Assembly: GCA_023665805.1 (NCBI GenBank)
Contig: JAMPDJ010000001.1
Span: 124,001 to 188,000 of the forward strand
From: Bacteroides sp.
Lineage (GTDB): Bacteria > Bacteroidota > Bacteroidia > Bacteroidales > Bacteroidaceae
Reading direction: 5' to 3'
DNA: 64,000 nt
Part shown: in pieces, positions 46,283 to 54,313 of the stretch
Numbering within the stretch: the stretch's first letter is position 1
Layout of the letters: the number at the start of each line of letters is the position of its first letter
Program-made: the position numbers and the translations under genes
The notes under the pieces: generated by a model
What the model was told of the DNA's origin: nothing
Seen by the model: only the letters and a program-made list of their open reading frames with translations
The model's database searches: none

Positions 46283-46783
46283 ATGGTAAAAATCAAGGAA
46301 TCGGCAGTTGTTGCAGCCGCCAATAAGGGTATGGATGCCTTTGTAGAGTTGTTTTATAATGCTATCATGGAGGCTATCGGTGGAGATTTGACATCTGAAA
46401 GTATGCAGCAGTTGAATCCGGATCAAATAACGTTGCTGGCTTACTGCATATATCGCGAGGAGGTGATGGATGGGGGGCATGTTCAATTGATACACAATGG
46501 TTATGGTCCGTTTATTTTTCTCAATCCGTTTGCCAAGGCCATGCGTATGTGGGGTGCCAAAGAGTTTTCCAAGTTGGTATATAGCGGACGTAAGTTCTAT
46601 GAGGAAAACAACGAGGCTCTTACTGCGGAATGTTCCGATAACGAGTTCATGGCCATGTTTGAACAGTATCCCGAGGCGGACAATATGGATGACGAGTTCA
46701 TAGAGATGGAAGAGGAGTTGACGGAGATGGTGGCCAAGTATATTGACGAACACTTGTCTGCTTTTGCAGAGATAGAACAATGA
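46283..46783 (+). CDS. DUF4375 (DMP19-like) family protein
   Basis: 166 residues from the ATG at 46283; a start at 46235 would overlap smpB. The segment ITLLAYCIYREEVMDGGHVQ and the following IHNGYGPFIFLNPFAKAM are the family signature. The C-terminus is strongly acidic. DUF4375 proteins are mostly uncharacterised; some relatives mimic DNA or act as immunity-like proteins, which I cannot extend to this one. The stop overlaps the metH first-part start (ATGA), so the two are translationally coupled. Confidence 0.82.
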   Translation: MVKIKESAVVAAANKGMDAFVELFYNAIMEAIGGDLTSESMQQLNPDQITLLAYCIYREEVMDGGHVQLIHNGYGPFIFLNPFAKAMRMWGAKEFSKLVYSGRKFYEENNEALTAECSDNEFMAMFEQYPEADNMDDEFIEMEEELTEMVAKYIDEHLSAFAEIEQ

Positions 46784-47763
46784 GTTTGAAGGAAACTTTA
46801 CAACAGCAGACCGCTCCCTTGATATTGGACGGGGCATTTGGCACCATGGTGCAGGGCTACGGACTTTCTGAAGAGGACTTTCGCGGTTATCGCTATCGGC
46901 ATGTCACGGGCATGTTGCTTGGAAATAACGAAATGTTGAATCTTACCCGTCCGGATGTCGTGAAGGAAATACATGCTGAATATGTCCGGGCCGGTGCAGA
47001 TATAATTACTGCTAATACATTCTCTGCTAACGCTATCTCTCAGGCAGATTACCATTGCGAACATCTTGTGGAGGATATGAATCGAAATGCTGTGCGGTTG
47101 GCACGTGAAGCATTTGCGGATAGCGGTCGCAATGGATTTGTGATTGCTACGATTGGTCCCACCAACAAGTCATTGAGCATATCTCCAGATATAAACAATC
47201 CGGCATCTCGTTCAATCACGTTTGATCAATTGGCAGATGCATACATTGCACAGATTTCTTCCCTCATGGATGAGGGCGTGGATGCTATTTTGCTGGAAAC
47301 CATTTTTGATACGCTTAATGCCAAGGCTGGAATATATGCTGCACATGAGGTAATGCAACGTATCGGTTGCGATGTACCGTTGATGCTTTCCGTTACGGTT
47401 AACGATGCCAACGGACGTTTGCTTTCCGGTCAGACTTTGGAGGCATTTTTGATTTCTATTGAACATTCCGGCATGTTGTCTGTGGGATTGAACTGTTCTT
47501 TCGGAGCAGATGACATGTTGCCTGTACTGCACAATTTGCATCGTTCCATTGACCGTATGGGCTGGAATGATGGTTCAAGATGTTTTGTTTCATGTCATCC
47601 TAATGCCGGTTTGCCCAATTCCATTGGACAGTATGATGTCACTCCGGAATGTTTTGCCCAAAGCGTACGTCCAATGATTGCCGAGGGTTTTGTGAATATC
47701 ATAGGTGGCTGTTGCGGCACGACCCCGGAACATATAAAAGCGGTAGCAGAGTTATGCAGATAA
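46780..47763 (+). CDS. metH: Methionine synthase, homocysteine-binding part
   Basis: 327 residues forming the complete Hcy S-methyltransferase barrel: LILDGAFGTMVQ at the start and zinc ligands in GLNCSFGADD and GGCCGTTPEHI at the end. In most bacteria this is the first domain of a single MetH of about 1200 residues. Here the frame ends right after the barrel, and the folate/B12 part begins in an overlapping frame (10 bp shared, 47754-47763). It transfers the methyl group from methylcobalamin to homocysteine. Either a genuine two-subunit enzyme or an old frameshift. Confidence 0.9.
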   Translation: MSLKETLQQQTAPLILDGAFGTMVQGYGLSEEDFRGYRYRHVTGMLLGNNEMLNLTRPDVVKEIHAEYVRAGADIITANTFSANAISQADYHCEHLVEDMNRNAVRLAREAFADSGRNGFVIATIGPTNKSLSISPDINNPASRSITFDQLADAYIAQISSLMDEGVDAILLETIFDTLNAKAGIYAAHEVMQRIGCDVPLMLSVTVNDANGRLLSGQTLEAFLISIEHSGMLSVGLNCSFGADDMLPVLHNLHRSIDRMGWNDGSRCFVSCHPNAGLPNSIGQYDVTPECFAQSVRPMIAEGFVNIIGGCCGTTPEHIKAVAELCR

Positions 47764-49511
47764 ATATATGCGGTCTGGAACCGCTTGACAGAAATGCCTC
47801 TTTTGTTGTAGTTGGCGAGAGATGCAATGTGGCTGGTAGTCGTAAATTCCTGCGTCTTGTCTCTGAGAAGCAATATGATGCGGCATTGGACATTGCCCGC
47901 CGACAAGTACAGGATGGGGCTTTGGTCTTGGATGTCAACATGGATGATGCACTGTTGGATGCCAAGGCGGAGATGGTTCATTTTCTCAATCTCATAGGTT
48001 CTGAACCGGATATTTGCCGTGTGCCGGTGATGATTGATTCCAGTGATTGGAACGTGATTCTTGCTGCCCTGCGTTGCGTGCAGGGCAAGAGCATCGTCAA
48101 CAGCATTTCGCTGAAGGAGGGGGAAGAGACGTTCCTGGCCCATGCCCGTGAAATCAGGCGTATGGGGGCTGCAACGATAGTCATGGCTTTCGATGAGGAA
48201 GGCCAGGCGACAACTTATGAGCGAAGGATACAAATCTGCTCACGCTCCTATGATTTGCTTGTCAACAAGGTAGGAATGCTTCCCGAGGACATTATTTTCG
48301 ATCCCAATGTCCTTTCCGTTGCAACGGGCATCCCTGAGCATGACTCCTATGCCCTCGATTTCCTTCGTACGGTAGAATGGATACACGCCAATCTGCACAA
48401 GGCACATGTCTCCGGTGGTATCAGCAATCTGTCTTTTTCATTTCGAGGTAACAATTATATACGCGAGGCCATGCATGCCGTTTTCCTTTACGAGGCTATG
48501 CAGCGCGGCATGGATTTTGCCATTGTCAATCCTTCTGCCAAGGTTACCTATTCCGATATTCCTGCCGAACATCTCAGAATCATAGAGAATGTCCTGTTGC
48601 ATCCTTCTGCCGAAGCCAGCGAAGCATTGATAGAACTTGCTACATGCCTTGGTGCTGCTAATGTTCCGGCTGGGTCCAAGGGTTCCTTTTCTTCATTTGA
48701 GTCAGAAGAGAAACACACCAATGAACTTCCTGTGGACGAACGCCTGGCCATGAAACTTCAAAAGGGTATTTCCGAAGGACTTGATGCAGATATGGCCGAG
48801 GCTCTTATGCTGTATCCTCATGCGGTGGATATCATTGAGGGACCACTGATGGACGGAATGAACCGAGTTGGGCAGCTGTTTGCCGAGGGTAAAATGTTCC
48901 TGCCACAGGTGGTAAAAACGGCCCGTACCATGAAACATGCTGTCAGTATACTGCAGCCTTATATCGAAGCTCAGCGTTTTGGGGTGCAGCGTCGTAGTGG
49001 TTCCGGTAAGGCTTTGCTGGCTACGGTCAAGGGGGACGTCCATGATATTGGAAAGAACATTGTGGCAGTAGTCATGGCCTGCAATGGCTATGAAATTTTA
49101 GATTTGGGAGTGATGGTTCCTGCAGAGGAAATAGTCAAGGCCGCCTTGCAGCATCACCCGGATGTCATAGGACTTTCGGGACTGATAACTCCGTCCCTTG
49201 CGGAGATGGCGGAAACTGTGCGCCAGTTGAATAATGCTGGCATATCTGTTCCGGTGATGATTGGAGGTGCCACCACCAGTGCATTGCACACGGCTTTGAA
49301 AATAGCTCCGTTGTATGGCGGACCTGTGGTGTGGGTGAAGGATGCTTCACAGAATTGTCCTGTCGTCTCCCAACTGCTTAATCCGCAATTCTCATCTTTG
49401 GCAGTAAGTAATTTGCAGAAAGAACAAGAGAGGCTTCGTCAATCATATGCTCCACAACCCTTGGTTTCTTTGGACGAGGCACGCAGAAACAAGCCCGATT
49501 TCTTTGCATAA
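47754..49511 (+). CDS. metH: Methionine synthase, pterin- and cobalamin-binding part without reactivation domain
   Basis: 585 residues from the ATG at 47754. It contains a pterin-binding domain (VVVGERCNVAGSRKF), a B12 cap domain (about 330-420) and a B12-binding domain with the axial ligand motif DVHDIGKN. It ends at SLDEARRNKPDFFA, which is where the S-adenosylmethionine-dependent activation domain would start; that domain is absent. The enzyme would need another protein for reductive reactivation, or tolerates its loss under anaerobiosis (inference). The start overlaps the first part by 10 bp. Confidence 0.9.
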   Translation: MQINICGLEPLDRNASFVVVGERCNVAGSRKFLRLVSEKQYDAALDIARRQVQDGALVLDVNMDDALLDAKAEMVHFLNLIGSEPDICRVPVMIDSSDWNVILAALRCVQGKSIVNSISLKEGEETFLAHAREIRRMGAATIVMAFDEEGQATTYERRIQICSRSYDLLVNKVGMLPEDIIFDPNVLSVATGIPEHDSYALDFLRTVEWIHANLHKAHVSGGISNLSFSFRGNNYIREAMHAVFLYEAMQRGMDFAIVNPSAKVTYSDIPAEHLRIIENVLLHPSAEASEALIELATCLGAANVPAGSKGSFSSFESEEKHTNELPVDERLAMKLQKGISEGLDADMAEALMLYPHAVDIIEGPLMDGMNRVGQLFAEGKMFLPQVVKTARTMKHAVSILQPYIEAQRFGVQRRSGSGKALLATVKGDVHDIGKNIVAVVMACNGYEILDLGVMVPAEEIVKAALQHHPDVIGLSGLITPSLAEMAETVRQLNNAGISVPVMIGGATTSALHTALKIAPLYGGPVVWVKDASQNCPVVSQLLNPQFSSLAVSNLQKEQERLRQSYAPQPLVSLDEARRNKPDFFA

Positions 49512-49584
49512 GGATACCATGCTGCCGAATGCATGATTGTGGTTGGTGAACTCTCTCCATATATATGAACTAAGGTATAAATCA

Positions 49585-50580
49585 ATGAAGAAACTGATAT
49601 ACATCTCGGTGGCCGTGGTACTTTCGATGATTTTATTGTCAGCATGGCTTTTGTTGCCTTTAGGAGTATCCATGAACGAAACGTCGTTACCCGTCAGCGT
49701 GTATATCGATGCCGATGATACGCCTGATTCTGTCATGTATAAAGTAGGTGCGCCCAGACGATGGGCGTTGCTTAATCGTTTGTTTGATGACAGGTCACGT
49801 ACAGGCCATTATACGATACAGCCACATGAAAGCATGTTGCAGGTGTATCGTAAGTTGCGCAATGGATTGCAGACTCCGGTGAATATAACCATACCACAGT
49901 CTCGCACCATGGATATGTTGGCCGGATACTTGTCCCGTCACTTGATGTTGGACAGTATGCGCCTCGCAGACTCTTTTCGCGACACTGCATTTTGTGCCAG
50001 CTGGGGTTACACACCGCAATCCATTCCGGCTTTGTTTATTCCCAATACATATCAGATATGGTGGAACATCTCCATGGACGGATTCATGGAACGTATGCGA
50101 AAGGAGAATGAGGAGTTTTGGAATGCGGAACGTTCCTCCAAAGCCAAGAATTTGGGCCTTTCACGTGAGGAAGTGATAACTTTGGCCAGCATAGTTGCCG
50201 AAGAAACGGCATACGTTCCCGAAATGCCTACGGTTGCAGGCATGTACATACATCGTCTTGAAGTGGGGATGCCTTTGCAGGCCGACCCTACTGTCAAGTT
50301 TGCATTAGGAGACTTCTCGCTTCGTCGTATATATCACAATCATTTGCAGGTGGAAAGTCCTTATAATACCTATATCAATCGTGGACTGCCTCCTGGACCT
50401 ATCCGTATTCCGTCTGTCAAGGCAATAGATGCCGTGCTCAACCAAGAACAGCGTGGCTACCTCTATATGTGTGCTAAAGAGGACTTTTCCGGTTCTCATA
50501 ATTTCGCAAAGACATATTCCGAACATTTGGCGAATGCGCGCCGTTATTCTCGGGCATTGAATGCCAGAGGAATCAAGTAA
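49585..50580 (+). CDS. mltG: Endolytic murein transglycosylase MltG
   Basis: 331 residues, with an N-terminal membrane anchor (about 3-27), a LysM-like segment and the YceG catalytic domain. The conserved Glu is in ITLASIVAEETAY (Glu207), followed by VAGMYIHRLEVGMPLQADPT and INRGLPPGPIRIPS. It cleaves nascent peptidoglycan strands in the periplasm and terminates glycan elongation. The start at 49585 places the anchor at the N-terminus. It lies 73 bp after metH. Confidence 0.94.
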   Translation: MKKLIYISVAVVLSMILLSAWLLLPLGVSMNETSLPVSVYIDADDTPDSVMYKVGAPRRWALLNRLFDDRSRTGHYTIQPHESMLQVYRKLRNGLQTPVNITIPQSRTMDMLAGYLSRHLMLDSMRLADSFRDTAFCASWGYTPQSIPALFIPNTYQIWWNISMDGFMERMRKENEEFWNAERSSKAKNLGLSREEVITLASIVAEETAYVPEMPTVAGMYIHRLEVGMPLQADPTVKFALGDFSLRRIYHNHLQVESPYNTYINRGLPPGPIRIPSVKAIDAVLNQEQRGYLYMCAKEDFSGSHNFAKTYSEHLANARRYSRALNARGIK

Positions 50581-50770
50581 GGAATACTTGGGAATCATGC
50601 ACGGAGAAGACGTTGTGAAGATTTGACTATGATGAGTTCTTCTTTGGTGCCATGTGGGAATTTCATGGCGATGAGCCGTGCATTGTTCCGTTATGTTTGG
50701 TGTTGGCCCAAAATCGGTAGGTTTCAAAATCGTGTCAGTATTCATGACTATTGCGTTGCATCAGTTTTTA

Positions 50771-50792
50771 TTAACCCCGAATCGGTCATTAG
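50771..50792 (+). repeat. Dispersed intergenic repeat, partial copy C
   Basis: Twenty-two bases containing AATCGGTCATTAG match the first third of the 59-bp repeat, inverted relative to copy B at 50917-50975. Confidence 0.6.
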
Positions 50793-50916
50793 CTTTCCAA
50801 TCCGTTTTGCCTTTATGTTCGTTCGTATTGCAACCGTTTTGTCGAAGGCATAGCGAGCTATGGCAAGACCAAACGGGAAGCAATACGGCGAAGAGAAGGG
50901 CAAAAATGGAGGAAAA

Positions 50917-50975
50917 GGCAATATAAATCATCTGATTTATACAAATTGACGTTCTAATGACCGATTTGGGTTTAA
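50917..50975 (-). repeat. 59-bp dispersed intergenic repeat, copy B
   Basis: The minus strand matches copy A (18272-18330) at 48 of 59 positions. The inner 20 bp are palindromic (TATAAATCAG then ATGATTTATA on the minus strand), differing from copy A by a compensated base-pair change. Confidence 0.75.
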
Positions 50976-51038
50976 GCACAGTAGGATTGGGATGTAAGAA
51001 CGCAGGGCGTAGATGCCATCTCAAATGGTGTCGCAATT

Positions 51039-51122
51039 CGGTTCCAGTATTGTCGGGCCTTAGACAATACTGGAACCGATCCGAAAGTATAGTATTCTCT
51101 CGGCCTCGACAATAGTATTGTC
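51039..51122. repeat. AGTATTGTC palindromic motif cluster, copy 3
   Basis: Perfect 16-bp inverted repeat CGGTTCCAGTATTGTC (51039-51054) with its complement at 51063-51078 around an 8-nt loop. It is followed by the palindrome GACAATAGTATTGTC (51108-51122), identical to 2471-2485. No T tract follows the stem, so it is not a normal terminator. Confidence 0.75.
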
Positions 51123-51184
51123 AAGGGGGCGGCAACATTGCCGTTATCACAGTTTTTGACGAGGGATTATGCCATGGCAATATG

Positions 51185-51226
51185 CATGTAGGCGGTTGCC
51201 GGATATTCCAGGCAACCGCCTACATG
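51185..51226 (-). terminator. Hairpin after glyA
   Basis: Perfect 16-bp stem CATGTAGGCGGTTGCC with its complement and a 10-nt loop, just downstream of the glyA stop on the minus strand. The T tract is missing, so it may protect the 3' end more than terminate. Confidence 0.6.
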
Positions 51227-51246
51227 TTGATGTGACTATCGTTCTT

Positions 51247-52521
51247 TTACCAGGCAAACAGTGGAAAGTCCGCCATCATGGCATTGACTTCGGCACGAAC
51301 CGAAGCAATGTTGTCGATGTCTTCCGGAGAATCCAGAACACGTTCTATCAGTGATGCTATGGTTTCCATCATGTCCTCCTTGGCACCGCGTGTGGTGATG
51401 GCGGGTGTCCCAAGGCGTATGCCGGATGTTTGGAATGCCGAACGGCTGTCGAAGGGAACCATGTTCTTGTTGGCGGTTATGTCTGCTGCCACCAAGGCCT
51501 TTTCGGCCACTTTGCCGGTAAGTTCCGGGTACTTTGTACGCAAGTCTACCAGCATGGAGTGGTTGTCGGTCCCTCCGCTTACTATGTAGAAACCACGTTT
51601 TTGCAATTCCTCTGACAGGCGGTCGGCATTCTTCTTTACTTGAAGGGCATATTCGCGGAACTTGGGGTCCAATGCCTCACCGAAAGCTACGGCCTTGGCC
51701 GCTATGACGTGCTCCAGTGGCCCCCCTTGTGTACCCGGAAAAACAGCACTGTTGAGCAGAGCCGACATCATTTTTGTCTCTCCTTTGGGTGTCTTCTTGC
51801 CCCATGGATTGGGGAAGTCCTTGCCCATAAGTATGATGCCGCCACGGGGACCACGCAAAGTCTTGTGCGTTGTGGATGTCACTATATGGGCGTACTTTAC
51901 CGGATTGTCCAGCAGACCTGCGGCAATCAATCCTGCTGGATGTGCCATGTCTATCATCAGCAGTGCACCTACTTTGTCTGCTATTTCGCGCATACGGCGA
52001 TAGTCCCATTCGCGACTGTAGGCCGAACCGCCTCCGATAATCAATTTGGGCTTGTGCTGCAGAGCCAGTTGTTCCATTTCATCATAATCCACACGTCCTG
52101 TCTTCTTGTCGAGATTGTATCCGACGGGTCTGTAGTTTATGCCGGATGTATTTACGGCCGAACCGTGTGAAAGATGTCCTCCGTGGTCCAGATTCAGCCC
52201 CATGAATGTGTCTCCCAGATTAAGGCAAGCCAGGAATACGGCGGCATTGGCCTGGGCACCTGAGTGTGGTTGCACATTGGCGTATTCCGCATCGAATAGC
52301 CGGCATACCCTGTCGATGGCCAACTGTTCAACCTTGTCCACTACTTGGCAACCACCATAGTAGCGCTTGCCTGGATATCCCTCGGCATACTTGTTTGTAA
52401 GTACGCTTCCCATAGCCTGCATGACTTGGTCAGAGACGAAATTCTCACTTGCGATCAGCTCGATGCCGCGCGTTTGCCTTGCGCGCTCCTCATTGATGAG
52501 GTCAAAAACTGTTGTGTCCAT
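51247..52521 (-). CDS. glyA: Serine hydroxymethyltransferase
   Basis: 424 residues, normal length. It begins [20 protein letters not shown] with LIASENFVS. The PLP lysine is in [13 protein letters not shown], and the substrate loop [12 protein letters not shown] and DMAHPAGL are present. It interconverts serine and glycine with transfer of a one-carbon unit to tetrahydrofolate, feeding purines, thymidylate and methionine synthesis (metH lies 2-5 kb away). It is a single gene with a hairpin at the 3' end. Confidence 0.96.
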   Translation of the reverse strand: MDTTVFDLINEERARQTRGIELIASENFVSDQVMQAMGSVLTNKYAEGYPGKRYYGGCQVVDKVEQLAIDRVCRLFDAEYANVQPHSGAQANAAVFLACLNLGDTFMGLNLDHGGHLSHGSAVNTSGINYRPVGYNLDKKTGRVDYDEMEQLALQHKPKLIIGGGSAYSREWDYRRMREIADKVGALLMIDMAHPAGLIAAGLLDNPVKYAHIVTSTTHKTLRGPRGGIILMGKDFPNPWGKKTPKGETKMMSALLNSAVFPGTQGGPLEHVIAAKAVAFGEALDPKFREYALQVKKNADRLSEELQKRGFYIVSGGTDNHSMLVDLRTKYPELTGKVAEKALVAADITANKNMVPFDSRSAFQTSGIRLGTPAITTRGAKEDMMETIASLIERVLDSPEDIDNIASVRAEVNAMMADFPLFAW

Positions 52522-52709
52522 AGTAATTAAACGTTTTGAGGTATTTCACCTGTTGGCAGCCGGGTATGTGTGTGTCCGGACTTTCTGTCGCCGACAAAAT
52601 AATAAAAAAACTTTGGCATAGGTTCACGGTGGCATACATTTTTTCTTGCATTTGTGCCATTTATGACAAATAAGGTTCCGTGTGGGCGTATTATTTGTAT
52701 ATTAAGTTG

Positions 52710-52717
52710 TATCTTTG
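52710..52717 (+). promoter_or_regulatory. Promoter -7 element of pyrB
   Basis: TATCTTTG at 52710-52717; predicted leader about 20 nt to the ATG at 52745. Confidence 0.5.
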
Positions 52718-52744
52718 GCATGAAAAAGCATAAGATATTCGAAC

Positions 52745-53692
52745 ATGAAGAATAGGAGTCTTGTGACCATTGCCGGTCATTCCAGAGAGAAAATAGAGTA
52801 TTTGATACGGATGGCTCAGGAATTTGAACGACACCCCAATCGCAGGTTATTGGCGGGCAGGGTTGTAGCCACATTGTTTTTTGAGCCTTCTACACGTACA
52901 CGACTGAGTTTTGAAACTGCCGCCAACCGTTTGGGCGCACGGGTTATAGGCTTTGCCGACCCAAAGGTTACCAGTGGTACGAAAGGCGAGACGTTGAAGG
53001 ACACTATCATGATGGTATCAAATTATGCTGATGTCATAGTCATGCGTCACTATCTGGAAGGAGCCGCCCTCTATGCCAGCGAGGTGGCCCCGGTACCTAT
53101 AGTCAATGCCGGTGACGGAGCCAACCAGCATCCTTCACAGACGATGCTGGACTTGTATACCATTTATCAGACCCAGGGCACATTGGACAACCTCAACATC
53201 TATATGGTGGGAGACCTCAAGTATGGCCGTACCGTACACTCTTTGCTCATGGCCATGCGCCACTTTAACCCCACGTTCCACTTCATCGCTCCGGACGAGC
53301 TGGCTATGCCTGTGGTCTACAAAAGGTATTGCGAAGAGCAGGGTATACGTTACGTGGAGCACCAGGATTTTGACGCCGACACCATCAGTGGAGCGGATAT
53401 ACTGTATATGACTCGTGTGCAGAAGGAGCGTTTTGCTGACCTTGTCGAATATGAACGCGTCAAGGATCGCTACCTGCTGAAGAAAGACATGTTGGTCAAG
53501 GCGCGCGAGAACATGAAGATACTGCATCCGCTGCCACGTGTGAACGAGATAGAATACTCGATAGACGATACTCCTTATGCCTATTATTTCCAACAGGCGC
53601 AGAACGGTCTCTATGCCCGTCAGGCCTTGATATGCGATGTGCTTGGCATTACTTTGGACGATGTGATGAAAGACGATACCATATACCGTTAG
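52745..53692 (+). CDS. pyrB: Aspartate carbamoyltransferase catalytic subunit
   Basis: 315 residues. The carbamoyl-phosphate motif [15 protein letters not shown] and the aspartate-domain HPLPRVNEI are intact, with the Lys loop ([12 protein letters not shown]) present. It condenses carbamoyl phosphate and aspartate in the committed step of pyrimidine synthesis. The regulatory chain pyrI follows after 137 bp, so this is the allosteric dodecameric type. The carbamoyl-phosphate supplier carB lies at 11050-14283. Confidence 0.96.
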   Translation: MKNRSLVTIAGHSREKIEYLIRMAQEFERHPNRRLLAGRVVATLFFEPSTRTRLSFETAANRLGARVIGFADPKVTSGTKGETLKDTIMMVSNYADVIVMRHYLEGAALYASEVAPVPIVNAGDGANQHPSQTMLDLYTIYQTQGTLDNLNIYMVGDLKYGRTVHSLLMAMRHFNPTFHFIAPDELAMPVVYKRYCEEQGIRYVEHQDFDADTISGADILYMTRVQKERFADLVEYERVKDRYLLKKDMLVKARENMKILHPLPRVNEIEYSIDDTPYAYYFQQAQNGLYARQALICDVLGITLDDVMKDDTIYR

Positions 53693-53829
53693 CCGCATGT
53701 ATGCATGCTGTATGGCATGTGCATGCCTATCCTTAATTATACATCATACGGACGCATGAGCACGTGGGAAGGTCGTCTTGCGTTGCTGCTTGTCCATTTG
53801 AATTTAAGAACATATACGAATACTATTCC

Positions 53830-54288
53830 ATGAACAAGAAGGAAATGATGGTGGCCGCCATAGAGAACGGCACTGTGTTGGACCATATACCCAGCGAAAG
53901 GCTCTTTGATGTCGTGAGCATGTTGCACTTGGACAAGATGGGCAATGCCATTACCATAGGCTTTAATCTCAAGAGTGCTGCCATGGGGAGAAAGAGTATC
54001 ATAAAGATTGCCGATAAGTATTTCACGGACGAAGAGCTGGATCAGCTGTCGGTCATTGCCCCTGATATCACGCTATGTGTGATAAAGGACTATGAAATCA
54101 TAGAGAAGCGTCCTTTGGCAATGCCTGACGAGTTGATTGGCATTGTACGTTGCCCTAACCCCAAGTGTATCACCAACAATGAGCCTATGCGCACTCGTTT
54201 CCGTTCCGTGTCTACTGACAAGGACATCATCAGGTGCTGCTATTGCAACAGAGACGTTGAACGGACGGATGTCCGTATAGTGGAATGA
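53830..54288 (+). CDS. pyrI: Aspartate carbamoyltransferase regulatory subunit
   Basis: 152 residues from the ATG at 53830 (an ATG at 53764 is less likely). The N-terminal nucleotide-binding domain has GTVLDHIPSERLFDVVSML. The C-terminal zinc domain has the four cysteines as Cys-x4-Cys (RCPNPKC) and Cys-x2-Cys (CCYC). It binds CTP/ATP and tunes PyrB. The class A penicillin-binding protein gene starts 25 bp downstream and may be co-transcribed. Confidence 0.95.
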   Translation: MNKKEMMVAAIENGTVLDHIPSERLFDVVSMLHLDKMGNAITIGFNLKSAAMGRKSIIKIADKYFTDEELDQLSVIAPDITLCVIKDYEIIEKRPLAMPDELIGIVRCPNPKCITNNEPMRTRFRSVSTDKDIIRCCYCNRDVERTDVRIVE

Positions 54289-54313
54289 CACCTTAATTGA
54301 CATACATGACATC

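Larger units (their letters stand above)
50581..51184. other. Intergenic region with both dispersed repeat families
   Basis: About 600 bp between mltG and the end of glyA with no credible gene. It holds a partial copy (50771-50792) and a full copy (50917-50975, inverted) of the 59-bp repeat, and the third AGTATTGTC cluster at 51039-51122. The partial and full 59-bp copies form an inverted pair bounding about 205 bp. Confidence 0.6.

Noticed and set aside
51039..51078. Rho-independent terminator
   Set aside because: The 16-bp stem lacks a T tract on either strand and lies far from both flanking gene ends; listed as a repeat instead.
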